Below are positions 44,759 to 53,820 of a stretch of 64,000 bases of DNA, piece after piece; within the stretch, counting starts at the first letter, position 1, and the number at the start of each line of letters is the position of its first letter. The notes under the pieces were generated by a model, which was not told where the DNA came from, did no database searches, and saw nothing but the letters and a program-made list of their open reading frames with translations. The stretch is taken from contig NZ_CP047358.1 of the NCBI RefSeq assembly GCF_030408855.1, forward strand, positions 2,232,001 to 2,296,000, written 5' to 3'. The stretch is from Corynebacterium glaucum. Its GTDB lineage: Bacteria; Actinomycetota; Actinomycetes; Mycobacteriales; Mycobacteriaceae. The translations under genes were made by a program, and so were the position numbers.

Positions 44759-45322
44759 CTACCGAAAGTTGAGGTAGGCCTTCGACGGTGTTGGCCCGCG
44801 CTGACCCTGATACTTCGAGCCAAGCTGCGACGAGCCGTAAGGAGTTTCTGCCGCCGAAGTCATGGCGAACAGTGCGAGCTGGCCCACCTTCATGCCCGGC
44901 CACAGCGTGATCGGGAGGTTGGCCACATTCGACAGCTCCAGGGTGATGTGGCCGGAGAAACCCGGATCGATAAATCCTGCGGTGGAGTGCGTGAGCAGGC
45001 CGAGACGACCGAGCGAGGACTTGCCTTCCAGGCGACCCGCGAGGTCAGTGGGCAGCGTGAACCGCTCCAGCGTTGCAGCAAGGACGAACTCGCCGGGGTG
45101 AAGAACGAAGGATTCGTCCTCGGGCACCTCGACGAGCTCGGTGAGATCCGGCATCTCCAGCTTCGGGTCGATGTGGGTGTACTTCGAGTTCTTGAACACG
45201 CGGAAAAGGTTGTCCATCCGCACGTCGATCGAGCTCGGCTGGATCAGAGACGCATCGAACGGGTCGATGCCGAGGCGGCCGGAGTCAATCGCGTCGCGGA
45301 TGTCATGATCAGAGAGCAGCAC
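44759..45322 (-). CDS. dcd: dCTP deaminase
   Basis: 187 residues from a GTG at 45322, giving the conserved N-terminus [12 protein letters not shown]; an ATG seven codons upstream (45343) is possible. It shows [21 protein letters not shown] with the catalytic Glu/Ser region and [16 protein letters not shown], and the C-terminal [13 protein letters not shown] lid that closes over the nucleotide. It converts dCTP to dUTP, supplying dUMP for thymidylate synthesis; some actinobacterial and related enzymes are bifunctional with dUTPase activity. Confidence 0.95.
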   Translation of the reverse strand: MLLSDHDIRDAIDSGRLGIDPFDASLIQPSSIDVRMDNLFRVFKNSKYTHIDPKLEMPDLTELVEVPEDESFVLHPGEFVLAATLERFTLPTDLAGRLEGKSSLGRLGLLTHSTAGFIDPGFSGHITLELSNVANLPITLWPGMKVGQLALFAMTSAAETPYGSSQLGSKYQGQRGPTPSKAYLNFR

Positions 45323-45398
45323 AGTTGTGATTGTAACTGCCACTTTTTGGGCTCCGGTGGCGCGGTGCTAGAGTGAGCCAAAGGTCCGCGTGACCAGT

Positions 45399-45469
45399 GC
45401 CGGCGTAGTTTAGTGGTAGAACATCAGCTTCCCAAGCTGAGAGTGCGAGTTCGATTCTCGTCGCCGGCT
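45399..45469 (+). tRNA. tRNA-Gly (anticodon CCC)
   Basis: A 71-base cloverleaf: acceptor GCCGGCG pairs with CGCCGGC (45462-45468), discriminator T. D-arm with TTTAGTGGTAGAA, anticodon stem TCAGC/GCTGA around loop TTCCCAA (anticodon CCC, reading GGG), and T-arm with GTTCGATTC. CCA is not encoded. The discriminator base is shared with the stop codon of the minus-strand gene that follows. Confidence 0.96.
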
Positions 45470-46038
45470 CAAATTTTCTCCGCAGTGCAGTCACTCAGGG
45501 GGTGCAGGGACACGCTGTTCATCTCGTAGCTTTGGTGGCCATGCTCGTCGCGTTTCAATGGCCCTTTAAGGAGCTTCCAGTCCGGGAGGTACTCGATCGC
45601 GCGGCTGCAGCGTTCGGGGTCATGGTTGTAGACGGTCAGCTTCCCATCGGGAGTGGCGAAGGTGAGCTTCTTTCCCTCCACGCTGATCAGAGTGACCGGC
45701 ACCTTCTCGCCGGGCTCGCGGAATGAGCGCAGAGCGGGCACCCAGTGCGGTTTGTGCCCCGGCGAAAGACTTTGGCATTCGTCCTTGTCCACCACCCTGC
45801 GTGGAGCAGGAGGAGCCGGGAACTCCCATTCTTCGCCGTCCGCCGTTCGCACCGCGTTCCGCGCCGCGGAAAATTCAAACGGCTTGTTCAGAGTGCACAC
45901 GTAAAACACCGCCGAGATGAGTGATGGCAGCTCCCTCACAACCGTGGCCCCTGCCGCACTGAATGTCACGGTGGTGTCGGCGACGTTGATGAGCGTCGCT
46001 GGCACCCAGTCGTCGGGCATGAACATGTCATTAGACAT
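45469..46038 (-). CDS. Unknown protein with an internal duplication
   Basis: 189 residues, soluble, unrecognised. Two halves share a pattern: VPATLINVADTTVTFSAAGA near residue 12 and VPVTLISVEGKKLTFATPDG near residue 112, i.e. V-P-x-T-L-I-x-V followed by a beta strand T-F. This suggests two copies of a small beta domain separated by a Pro-rich linker. The ATG at 46038 has a ribosome-binding site AAGGAGAAC. The stop abuts tRNA-Gly, a typical integration position, but no integrase or second attachment site is visible. Function unknown. Confidence 0.65.
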   Translation of the reverse strand: MSNDMFMPDDWVPATLINVADTTVTFSAAGATVVRELPSLISAVFYVCTLNKPFEFSAARNAVRTADGEEWEFPAPPAPRRVVDKDECQSLSPGHKPHWVPALRSFREPGEKVPVTLISVEGKKLTFATPDGKLTVYNHDPERCSRAIEYLPDWKLLKGPLKRDEHGHQSYEMNSVSLHPLSDCTAEKI

Positions 46039-46236
46039 GTGTTCTCCTTATGGAATTCGCACTTCCGGTGCGCAGGTTTGCAAGTCACCGGCCGATCTTC
46101 TCCCGGGGGCACCGTGCGCGAATCGCGCGGTTGCCAGTCGACGTGCCGGGAGGCATTCGTCGAACTTCTGGATCGTGGAAGCGAGAATAACAGACCGCTT
46201 GGTCTAGCGCAACCGTCGTCAAGCAAAATGCTCTGT

Positions 46237-47058
46237 ATGAGACTTGTGATTGCCCTGCTGTGGCTGGTCGGCGCCTCGCTGGGGCTCAAGCGGCGCCCCG
46301 CCTCGCCGTTCAACGACCCGGATTTTGTGCCCGCGCACGAGACTCCGGTGCTGTACGTACACGGGATCAATAGCCGGACGATGGCGTTTCGGCAGAACGC
46401 GGAGCACCTGCGCGACCACGGGTTTTGGGTGTGGGGCTACGACTACGGCGACATGATTGCGCCGGGGTTCTTCGGCATCGGCGACCTAGACGAGATTGTC
46501 GGAGACGTTGCAGAAAACGTCGACCACGTGCTGGCCGAGACGGGCGCTGAGCAGGTGGACATTGTGGCGCACTCGCAAGGCGGACTGATGGTGAAGCTTT
46601 ACATCGCCGACGGAGAGGCGGACAAGGTGCGGCGCGTCGTGGCGCTCGGCGGCAACTTCCACGGCACCGACTTTCACGGCCGAGTGAGCTGGCTGCATCC
46701 GCTGCTCACGCGCTGGCCGTGGCTGGGCATGCTGTTTGCCACCCGCGGCGCTTCGCAGCAACTCGCAGGTTCGCCGTGGTCCACCGAGCGCTCGAACCTG
46801 CCGGACACCGATCCGCGCGTCATGTACACCTCGCTGTACTCGCCGGCGGATACGGTGGTCACCCCGACTTCAGCATCGGAGCTTTTGCCTATCGACGGCG
46901 CAGACGTAGCGAACATCAACGTCGCCGATTTCTACGACGGCTACGCACCTTTGCACCCGCTGATGCCGCGCGATCCTCTCTTGGCGGAGTTGACCCGGTG
47001 GGGCCTGGAGCGGGCTCCCGGTGAGCACGAGCCGCCGGAATCAGCCGCCCGCGCGTAG
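46237..47058 (+). CDS. Secreted lipase/esterase-like alpha/beta hydrolase
   Basis: 273 residues from the ATG at 46237 (an ATG three codons earlier is possible). A short N-terminal hydrophobic segment (MRLVIALLWLVGASLGL) looks like a signal peptide or anchor. The oxyanion-side motif is VLYVHGINSR and the nucleophile elbow VDIVAHSQGG (Ser113), as in triacylglycerol lipases of the LipA/EstA type; a catalytic Asp may be in YSPADTVV and His in APLHPLMP. The same segment contains motif variant GCCTATCGACG (46887-46897), and another variant lies just upstream (46214-46224). Confidence 0.82.
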   Translation: MRLVIALLWLVGASLGLKRRPASPFNDPDFVPAHETPVLYVHGINSRTMAFRQNAEHLRDHGFWVWGYDYGDMIAPGFFGIGDLDEIVGDVAENVDHVLAETGAEQVDIVAHSQGGLMVKLYIADGEADKVRRVVALGGNFHGTDFHGRVSWLHPLLTRWPWLGMLFATRGASQQLAGSPWSTERSNLPDTDPRVMYTSLYSPADTVVTPTSASELLPIDGADVANINVADFYDGYAPLHPLMPRDPLLAELTRWGLERAPGEHEPPESAARA

Positions 47059-47067
47059 CCTGACGGC

Positions 47068-47578
47068 ATGATCTCTTTCATCATTCTTGGAGGCACGAGC
47101 GACCTGGCGATGCGGCTGCTGCTGCCGGGACTTGGCGAGTACATCGCGGCCAGCGGCGCGGAGATGGAAGTCATCGGCGCCGGGCGTGAGGACGTGGACG
47201 ATTACCAGGCACAGGTCGATGATGCTGTGCAGGCCAATGTGGATCAGGACCTGCGCGTGCCCGCCACCTACCTTGCCGGGTGTCGACCCGGCCCGCGAGA
47301 CGGAAACCCTGGTGCAGCTCGAGATCGCTTCGTCGCTGCCAGGTTGGGAGCGCACCCACATCCTGCTGCGCACCGGCAAGGGGTTCCGGCGGGACCGGAA
47401 GGAAGTCATGGGCATTTCGCTTTTCGACGGCCCGTTGTCCCCGTACGGCGCAGTAATCCAAGCCCTCGCCCGCCGCGATCACACCGCCTTCGTCCCGGAG
47501 GGTGCGCCGCAGCTCGGCTGGCGCATCATGGACGCGCTTGCCGACGAAATGGCGAACGCCCCACTGGACGAGTACTAA
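47068..47578 (+). pseudogene. zwf: Glucose-6-phosphate dehydrogenase-like remnant
   Basis: The first frame from the ATG at 47068 encodes the nucleotide-binding start of a Zwf protein (MISFIILGGTSDLAMRLLLP) for about 70 residues. The matching end is in another frame, from about 47282: RETETLVQLEIASSLPGW, HILLRTGKGFRRDRKEV, then SPYGAVIQALARRDHTAFV, ending at 47578. Joined, they cover only about 170 residues of an enzyme normally near 450-510, and the central coenzyme and substrate regions are absent. So this gene has both a large internal deletion and a frameshift. A second intact zwf elsewhere would be expected. A motif variant (GCTTTTCGACG) lies at 47419-47429. Confidence 0.75.
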
Positions 47579-47581
47579 CTG

Positions 47582-49339
47582 CTACTCGCCTTCCGGCGGT
47601 TCCGGTGCAGGTGCTGGACCGGAATCGCCACCATCGCCGCAGCGGACGATCGGCTGCGGGCTGTACACCGTGGTCTGGGTTTCGCGCTTGATTTCGTTGC
47701 CACTCAGGTCGCTGATGATGCGGGTGTCGGACGTGGTGAAGCCCGGGATGCCCGAAGACGGGATACAGCTCGACTCGGTGACCACCTGTTCCTGGGGCGA
47801 AGTGTGCGCCCAGCGACCGCCGTTGACGGATTCGACGTTCACCGTCTTCACGCCCATGAGGTTGACGGTGACCTCTCCCCCGCCGACCGAGGTCTCGATC
47901 TTCACCGGGTGCGGCGAATCGTTGCGGAACTGCAGGTCGATCGCACCCTCGTAGACCGTCGCCTCGCGCCCTGCCGGGTAGCGGGAGATGTAGTACGAGT
48001 GCGCGGTGTGCGCGATGTCCGTCATGCCGGCGAAGTAAGACGCGTTGTAGAGCGTGGTCGCGAATTGCGAGATGCCGCCGCCGACCGCGGTGTCCGCGCG
48101 GCCGTTCAGGATGATGCCGGACTCCACGTACCCCTGTGCGGCGCCGCGCGGACCGGTGTGGCCGTTCAGCGAGAAGGTCTCACCCGGGTTCACGATCGCA
48201 CCGTTGACCGCCCGGGCGACGATGCCGATGTTAGTGCCGGAAGCACCCGAGTATCCGCCCGTGGTGAAGGAACCTACCACCTGGTCGAAGGTCGCGTTCT
48301 GCGCCATATCCGTGGTGAAGTTCGCAGGCTCCTCCTTGTAGGTGGCCTCCCAGTCTCGCGGGGAGTCTCCGAGGAGGCGGTCTTCGAAACGCTCCAGTGT
48401 CTTGCCCCAGTCGACCACGATGCCGTCGACCGACGGCTCCACCCCGCCGCTGGCAAGGACCCGGGCGTTTTGCTTCTCGGTTTCGGTTTCTTTGAGCTGC
48501 TCAGCGAAAATCGCCTCCGCCGCCTCGGGATGGACCAGTGGTGTTATCTTGCCGTCCACCACGGGGAACTCCACGATCTCGCCGAGTCGCTCCTGCGGAA
48601 TGGACGCCGCCACTTCGCCCTCGCCGTCGCCGTGTCGCTTGCCGCGGACCGTCAGGGGACCGTCTAGGGCTGAACGAACCGGGCCTTGCATGGCATCCTT
48701 CAACACGCTTTCGTCAATCGCGGGGGTCAGCGTCTCAAGCTTGGTGATCTCCACACCCTCAGGCCGCAGCCACTGACCGGTCACGTACTCGCGAAGTACC
48801 TCGTTAGTCACGTCCTGGCCGTTCTCGGGGGCGTGTTCGACCGCGCGGCCGTTTTCGACTGCAATAGAGCCGTCGATGGGTTCCACCCGAAGTTCACCGT
48901 TCACGCGGTCGATCTCGGGCGCGAACCGTGCCTCATCCACGGTGGTCACCACGTCGACTTCACGGGTGGAGACCAGGTTGCGCAGCCGAATGAACGGGTT
49001 CATCGGTTCCACCCCGGCAGCCTCTACTGTGGCTGGCCAGTCCACCGCAAGGCCTGCCGCCTCCGGCACCAGCGTCGAACGCTGGCTCCCTGCGCGAATC
49101 TCCACTGCGTTCTTCTCAACGCCGCCAAGCTCCTGCTCGAGCTTGGCCTCCGCCTCAGCCGGACTCATCCCCCCGATAGCCACGCCGCCAACCTCAGTCC
49201 CGCGAGGCACATTGCCTCGGTTAAACGCCAGGTCGGCTACGTAGATGGCAAGGAGCACCGCAAGCGCGCCCAGCACCACGCCGAGCGCGATCTTGCCGCC
49301 GCGCCCTAAGCGCTGCGTTGTCGCATTTACCGTACTCAC
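47582..49339 (-). CDS. VanW family protein with peptidoglycan-binding-type domains
   Basis: 585 residues. A single N-terminal membrane helix (IALGVVLGALAVLLAIYVAD, about 16-35) anchors an extracellular part: a repeated beta domain of the PG_binding_4 type (about 45-330) and a C-terminal VanW domain (GSFTTGGYSGASGTNIGIVA, VNPGETFSLNGHTGPR, GGGISQFATTLYNASYFAG, HTAHSYYISRYPAGREAT). The tail is Pro/Glu-rich. VanW proteins are cell-wall associated and of unclear biochemistry. It lies directly before lpqI on the same strand, 44 bases away, in an envelope gene cluster. Confidence 0.9.
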   Translation of the reverse strand: MSTVNATTQRLGRGGKIALGVVLGALAVLLAIYVADLAFNRGNVPRGTEVGGVAIGGMSPAEAEAKLEQELGGVEKNAVEIRAGSQRSTLVPEAAGLAVDWPATVEAAGVEPMNPFIRLRNLVSTREVDVVTTVDEARFAPEIDRVNGELRVEPIDGSIAVENGRAVEHAPENGQDVTNEVLREYVTGQWLRPEGVEITKLETLTPAIDESVLKDAMQGPVRSALDGPLTVRGKRHGDGEGEVAASIPQERLGEIVEFPVVDGKITPLVHPEAAEAIFAEQLKETETEKQNARVLASGGVEPSVDGIVVDWGKTLERFEDRLLGDSPRDWEATYKEEPANFTTDMAQNATFDQVVGSFTTGGYSGASGTNIGIVARAVNGAIVNPGETFSLNGHTGPRGAAQGYVESGIILNGRADTAVGGGISQFATTLYNASYFAGMTDIAHTAHSYYISRYPAGREATVYEGAIDLQFRNDSPHPVKIETSVGGGEVTVNLMGVKTVNVESVNGGRWAHTSPQEQVVTESSCIPSSGIPGFTTSDTRIISDLSGNEIKRETQTTVYSPQPIVRCGDGGDSGPAPAPEPPEGE

Positions 49340-49383
49340 CCATATCAGGGTAATCGAGAGCCGTTCGATTTACTGTGTTCACG

Positions 49384-50544
49384 CTACAACCCACCGTCGA
49401 TAAGCTGCTGCTGCACGCGCGTGGCAGCCTCGTCAACGCGCGCCATCGGAATCTCACCAGACATCACTGCGCCAGTTACCAGGTCGATGATGTACGGCAG
49501 GTCGGCGCCGGATGACCAGAGCGCTTGATCTGCGCCGGCGGCGATTGCCCGCTTCACTGCTTCCGGTGTTGGGGTGTAGTCCAAAAGCCCCCGCATTCCG
49601 GAGAGATCGTCGGTGACCACCACCCCGTTGAAAGGCACGCCACCCGGATAGTCCCCCTCGCGCAGCACGCGGTACGCCTCGGGGTTCAGCGAACTCGGCA
49701 CACCGTCTTCACCCATCCCGGGCACGATCATGTGGCCCATCATCACACTCGCGTGTGGGAAGCGCTCCAGCAGCGGGCCGTAAGGAACCATGTCCAAACC
49801 GCGCACATCTTCCAGAGGCGGGGTGATCGCGAGCTGATGGTGCGTGTCACCTGAGGCGCGCCCATGGCCGGGAAAGTGCTTGAACGTGGGTGTCACGCCG
49901 GCGTCGAAAAGCCCTTGCGAAAACAGGCCACCGATCCGGACAACCTCATCGGGAGCTCCGTGGAACGAACGGTCGCCGACAATGTCCAAATTAGTCACGT
50001 CGAGGTCCAACAGCGGCGCGTAATCCACGTTGATGCCGTGAGCGCGCAGCGAGACCCCGATGTCGTACCCGGTGCCCTGAATCACCTCAGGCGGCATGCC
50101 AGCCAGCACCCGCGGCGGCATGAAGTCCCCGAGCACGCCGCTGTGGCGCTGCACGCGCCCGCCCTCGAAGTCGATCGTCACCGAGAAGGGCCGGTCGTAC
50201 TCGGCACGCAAAGCGTTGATGTTGCGCCCCTCGTCAGTGAGCAGACCCGGATCCGCCCAGCTGGGAATGATCAACCCACCCGCGCCCTGATCGAGCGCAA
50301 ACCGGGCCTGGTCGTAGTTCGACACCCCAACCACCATCAGCGACGCCACCTTCGCTCGCAAGTCCTGCGGCACCCGCTCCTCCGCGGTCGGAGATGGCTG
50401 TGGCGGTGGCGGCGGGGGCTCGCTCGTGGGAGAAGCTTCAGAGGTGGCAGGAGCTGGCGTGTCGTCGTCAAGCGAGCATGCGCTAATCGACGCCACCGTG
50501 AGCGCGCAGACGAGCGCAACTGCTGCTGAGCTTCGCAAACGCAA
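49384..50544 (-). CDS. lpqI: Glycoside hydrolase family 3 lipoprotein (LpqI/NagZ-like)
   Basis: 386 residues from a TTG at 50544, which has an excellent ribosome-binding site (AGGAAAGGAG, 7-base spacing); ATGs at 50568 and 50580 lie upstream of that site. A signal peptide with lipobox ASISAC makes it a lipoprotein. The GH3 domain has KHFPGHGRASGDTH and the nucleophile in VVTDDLSGMRGL. LpqI-type enzymes cleave terminal N-acetylglucosamine from wall fragments. In M. tuberculosis lpqI (Rv0237) also adjoins Rv0236A and aftD. The lipobox Cys codon runs into a motif variant (GCTTGACGACG, 50463-50473). Confidence 0.92.
   Translation of the reverse strand: MRLRSSAAVALVCALTVASISACSLDDDTPAPATSEASPTSEPPPPPPQPSPTAEERVPQDLRAKVASLMVVGVSNYDQARFALDQGAGGLIIPSWADPGLLTDEGRNINALRAEYDRPFSVTIDFEGGRVQRHSGVLGDFMPPRVLAGMPPEVIQGTGYDIGVSLRAHGINVDYAPLLDLDVTNLDIVGDRSFHGAPDEVVRIGGLFSQGLFDAGVTPTFKHFPGHGRASGDTHHQLAITPPLEDVRGLDMVPYGPLLERFPHASVMMGHMIVPGMGEDGVPSSLNPEAYRVLREGDYPGGVPFNGVVVTDDLSGMRGLLDYTPTPEAVKRAIAAGADQALWSSGADLPYIIDLVTGAVMSGEIPMARVDEAATRVQQQLIDGGL
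49395..49405 (-). repeat. Dispersed 11-mer GCTTATCGACG, copy 11
   Basis: Exact copy in sense orientation at the lpqI C-terminus, read as Q-L-I-D-G-G. Confidence 0.85.
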
Positions 50545-50622
50545 CTTGTCGCTCCTTTCCTGCCGCATACCTGAAGCCACTCTACGCAGGGATTCGCACG
50601 ATCCGCTGGTAGGCTCCTACGC

Positions 50623-50850
50623 ATGTCTTACCGAGTCACCATCGACCTCGACAACGCCGACGATGCTGGCGGCGTCGCGGGGTCCTCGGTGTCCTCGGTG
50701 CTCGCCAGCGCCGTTGTAGGTGTGGTGCTGGGCGTGGTGGGGGTGCTCGGCATCGCCGCGTTTTCCGGCCAGACCACGGTGCCTACCGGCGGCGCGGTGC
50801 CCGCTGACGAAGCTGTCCTCGGCGGCCCGGAGTACGGCTCGCGGGACTAG
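50623..50850 (+). CDS. DUF2613 small membrane protein (Rv0236A-like)
   Basis: 75 residues. A hydrophobic, Val/Gly-rich helix (VLASAVVGVVLGVVGVLGIA, about 27-46) lies between a short acidic N-terminus and an external Gly/Pro/Ala tail ending EYGSRD. This is the DUF2613 family, found just upstream of aftD in mycolata. The stop is directly followed by the aftD start, so the two are translated together. A role as a small accessory subunit of AftD is an inference from the conserved pairing. Confidence 0.88.
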   Translation: MSYRVTIDLDNADDAGGVAGSSVSSVLASAVVGVVLGVVGVLGIAAFSGQTTVPTGGAVPADEAVLGGPEYGSRD

Positions 50851-53820
50851 ATGCGCACACACTGGCTCGGGTGGCTGGCGCTGACCCTGCTCGCGTTGTT
50901 GCAACCCCCGGGCCAGATCGCCGCTGACACCAAGTTCGACCTCACCGCCAACCCAGCGGGGTTTTTGCGCAATGCGCTGCACATCTACACCGACGAGTTT
51001 CCGCTCGGCCAGGTGCAGAACCAGGCCTACGGCTACCTCTTCCCCCAGGGCCCGTTTTTCCTGCTGGCGGACTGGCTGCACGTCCCCGATTGGGTGGCGC
51101 AGCGTGTTTGGTGGGCGTTGCTTTTATCCATTGCGTACTCCGGCACGCTGGTCCTGGCCCGACGCATCGGAATCACCGCGACGCTGCCGGCTGTCACCGC
51201 CGCGGTGCTCTACGCACTGTCGCCGCGCATCTTGACCACGCTCACCGCGATCTCCTCAGAGGCGTGGCCGGTGGCGCTGGTGCCGTGGACACTGGTGCCG
51301 TTGCTGGGCAAGCGCCCGAACGTGGCGGCGGCGGTGGTGCCGGTCGCACTGATGGGCGGGGTGAACGCCTCCGCCACTATCGCGGCGTGCGTGCCGGCCG
51401 CGGTGTACCTGCTTGCGCGGGGGAAGTTCAGGAATCTTTCGTGGTTCACCGTCGGAGCAATAGCCGTCTCCGCGTGGTGGATCGGGCCGCTTATCATGCT
51501 CGGCACGTACTCTTCGCCGTTTTTGGATTACATCGAGTCCGCCACGGTCACCACGGCCTGGCTCAATCCCGTGGAGATCCTGCGCGGCACCACCAGCTGG
51601 GCACCGTTCGTGGAAACGGAGCGCCGCGCGGGGTTCCTGCTCGTGGCCGAGCCGACCTTCATTATCGCCACCTGCCTCGTCGCCGCGCTCGGATTGGCTG
51701 GACTTGCTAAGGCCGACTTCCCCCAGCGCCGCGCCTTCGTATCCATCTTCGCGGTCGGGTTCGCGCTGCTGGCCAGCGCGCATTTCCTGATCCCGGAGTA
51801 CGACACCCTTCTCGCACCGTTTCGCAACCTGCACAAGTTCGATCCTCTGGTGCGTCTGCCGCTGGTGCTCGGAGTGGGGTGGCTGCTGGCAAGTATGAGC
51901 AGAGATTCAGTCAAGCACGCTGCGCCGAAAACCACCGCCGCCATTCTCGCTGCCACCATTGCCGTCGCCCCCGCATGGTCGCTGCGGCTTCTACCCCAGG
52001 GCACCTGGGATGAAGTCAGCGAAGACTGGGTCGCTGTCGGCGAGTGGCTGGATGAGCACGCCGCTGGGACCCGCACCCTTGTCGTCCCGGCTGCCCCGTT
52101 CGCCCGTCAGGAGTGGGGGTGGACCCGAGATGAGCCGATTCAGGCACTCACCAATTCTCGCTTCGTCTTCCGTGACGCGATCCCGCTGGTGAATCCGGAG
52201 GCGATTCGGGGTCTGGATGGGCAGGTGGCAGTCGTCGATAAGCAAGCCCTGCTTTCGATCGGAGTGGGTGCAGTCGTGGTACGCCGCGACCTCGAGCACC
52301 AAACTCCCACGCCGAGCTTGGGCAAGCCGACCGCAAGCTTCGGTGATGTCGACATCTTCATGCTGGACGCTAGCCGCGACATGATGATCACTGCCGACGA
52401 ACCGCTGCGTGCCCAGGTCGGCGGCGAGGGATTGCCTCTATTGTGGCGCGAGCTGGGTTACTTCCCGGTGATGCTGGACCGCGGCGGTGAGAACCCGCGC
52501 CACACAATCGTCACCGATACCCCGGCGCTGGCCAACCGGAACTACGGCAATGGTGCGCAGTCTGCCCACCTGGCCACACCCGATGAGGACAAGAGCGTGC
52601 ACAACGCGGTGAAGGACTACGTGTCGCAGAGCCGGCGCACCAAGGTGCACATGCAGGGCGAGGCGCGTGCGTCCTCCTCCGCTGCCGACGCAGGCACGTT
52701 CCGCACCGATGCATCGAAATCGCTCACCGCCGCGTTCGACGGCCTCGAGGACACCGCATGGTGGCCCGCGCCCGGCGACACGGACGCCTATATCGAGTTC
52801 GCGCCGGAAACCGACGCCTTCTCCATCACCGCCACCGCGAACACCGAGGTCATCATCTCCGGCGACGGTCCGGATCGCACCGTCTCGCTCGTCGGCGGGC
52901 AGCCGCGCACACTCGCCACCAACGGCGCGCGCCGCATCACGCTCACCGAACCCGTCGGCATCACTGAGATCGACGCCGGCATCTCCCGCATTGTGGATGT
53001 CGATCGCCCCGGCGACGCCTATTTCTTCCAGCGCATCTTCCCCGCCACCGAGGTGCTGCAGCGCCGCTTCGTCACCGACGTCGACGCCGAATGGACGCTC
53101 TCCGCCCCGGCGCGCATCGACGGCCGCGACGTCGAGGGCACCGTCTCCCTCCCCGCCGGCCACCACGAACTGGTCACCACCGCCGAGACCATCATGCTCA
53201 CCCACGGCCCACTCGACCTGCCCAGCTGGGAACCGTTCGCCGGGCAGGCACAACCAGCCGACACCGACCGGATCATCCTCACCACCCGCGCGTTCAATCA
53301 AGGTTTGCGGGCAAGTGTCGGCGGCACGGAGCTCGAGCCTTTGCTTATCGACGCCGGCGCCCAGGCGTTTCGCCTCCCCGCCGGAGCCAGCGGCGAGTTC
53401 ACCATGTGGCACGAAGGAGACCAGCTGTACCGCCGCACCCTCTTCTTCGGTGGCGCGTTGTCGCTGCTCGCGTTGGCTGCGTGTGTGATGCTGCCGCGAC
53501 GCCGACAGGAGCGCCACGAAACCCCCACATCAACATTCGCCGTTCTGCCGCTGCTCGCAGTGCTGGTTGCGAATCCGGTGCTCGGGGCCGCCGCTGTTGT
53601 ACTCGTCTGGGCCGTGCGCCGCTTCACGCTGATTCCGAGTACGTGGCTCGCCGGCGGCGCGATGACGTTCGCAGGGCTGTGGCTGGCCCGCGCTCCGTGG
53701 CCGAACCCGAACTACGCAGGCGATACGTGGTTGCTCGCGCTCGCCGGCTGCCTCGCGGTGGCGTGCCTTGCCTTCCCAGAGAGCACCAACCGAGCCCCCG
53801 GAACCTCCACCAATTCGTAA
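50851..53820 (+). CDS. aftD: Arabinofuranosyltransferase AftD
   Basis: 989 residues. The N-terminus has the AftD signature (PGQIAADTKFDLTANPAGFL, then QNQAYGYLFPQGPFF) followed by about ten membrane helices to residue 375, a long external region (about 380-855) with carbohydrate-binding-like beta domains, and C-terminal helices from about 865. It adds arabinofuranose from decaprenyl-phospho-arabinose to arabinogalactan/lipoarabinomannan at the outer face of the membrane. Shorter than the roughly 1400-residue mycobacterial enzyme, as expected for corynebacteria. It follows DUF2613 with no gap and its 3' end overlaps the convergent acyltransferase gene by 109 bases. Confidence 0.94.
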   Translation: MRTHWLGWLALTLLALLQPPGQIAADTKFDLTANPAGFLRNALHIYTDEFPLGQVQNQAYGYLFPQGPFFLLADWLHVPDWVAQRVWWALLLSIAYSGTLVLARRIGITATLPAVTAAVLYALSPRILTTLTAISSEAWPVALVPWTLVPLLGKRPNVAAAVVPVALMGGVNASATIAACVPAAVYLLARGKFRNLSWFTVGAIAVSAWWIGPLIMLGTYSSPFLDYIESATVTTAWLNPVEILRGTTSWAPFVETERRAGFLLVAEPTFIIATCLVAALGLAGLAKADFPQRRAFVSIFAVGFALLASAHFLIPEYDTLLAPFRNLHKFDPLVRLPLVLGVGWLLASMSRDSVKHAAPKTTAAILAATIAVAPAWSLRLLPQGTWDEVSEDWVAVGEWLDEHAAGTRTLVVPAAPFARQEWGWTRDEPIQALTNSRFVFRDAIPLVNPEAIRGLDGQVAVVDKQALLSIGVGAVVVRRDLEHQTPTPSLGKPTASFGDVDIFMLDASRDMMITADEPLRAQVGGEGLPLLWRELGYFPVMLDRGGENPRHTIVTDTPALANRNYGNGAQSAHLATPDEDKSVHNAVKDYVSQSRRTKVHMQGEARASSSAADAGTFRTDASKSLTAAFDGLEDTAWWPAPGDTDAYIEFAPETDAFSITATANTEVIISGDGPDRTVSLVGGQPRTLATNGARRITLTEPVGITEIDAGISRIVDVDRPGDAYFFQRIFPATEVLQRRFVTDVDAEWTLSAPARIDGRDVEGTVSLPAGHHELVTTAETIMLTHGPLDLPSWEPFAGQAQPADTDRIILTTRAFNQGLRASVGGTELEPLLIDAGAQAFRLPAGASGEFTMWHEGDQLYRRTLFFGGALSLLALAACVMLPRRRQERHETPTSTFAVLPLLAVLVANPVLGAAAVVLVWAVRRFTLIPSTWLAGGAMTFAGLWLARAPWPNPNYAGDTWLLALAGCLAVACLAFPESTNRAPGTSTNS
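52233..52243 (-). repeat. Dispersed 11-mer GCTTATCGACG, copy 12
   Basis: Exact copy, antisense in aftD, read as V-V-D-K-Q. Confidence 0.85.
53343..53353 (+). repeat. Dispersed 11-mer GCTTATCGACG, copy 13
   Basis: Exact copy in sense orientation in aftD, read as L-L-I-D-A, in the context CCTTTGCTTATCGACGCC. Confidence 0.85.

Noticed and set aside
45399..46038. Genomic island inserted at tRNA-Gly
   Set aside because: No integrase, no repeated tRNA 3' end and no marked base-composition change within the following kilobases.
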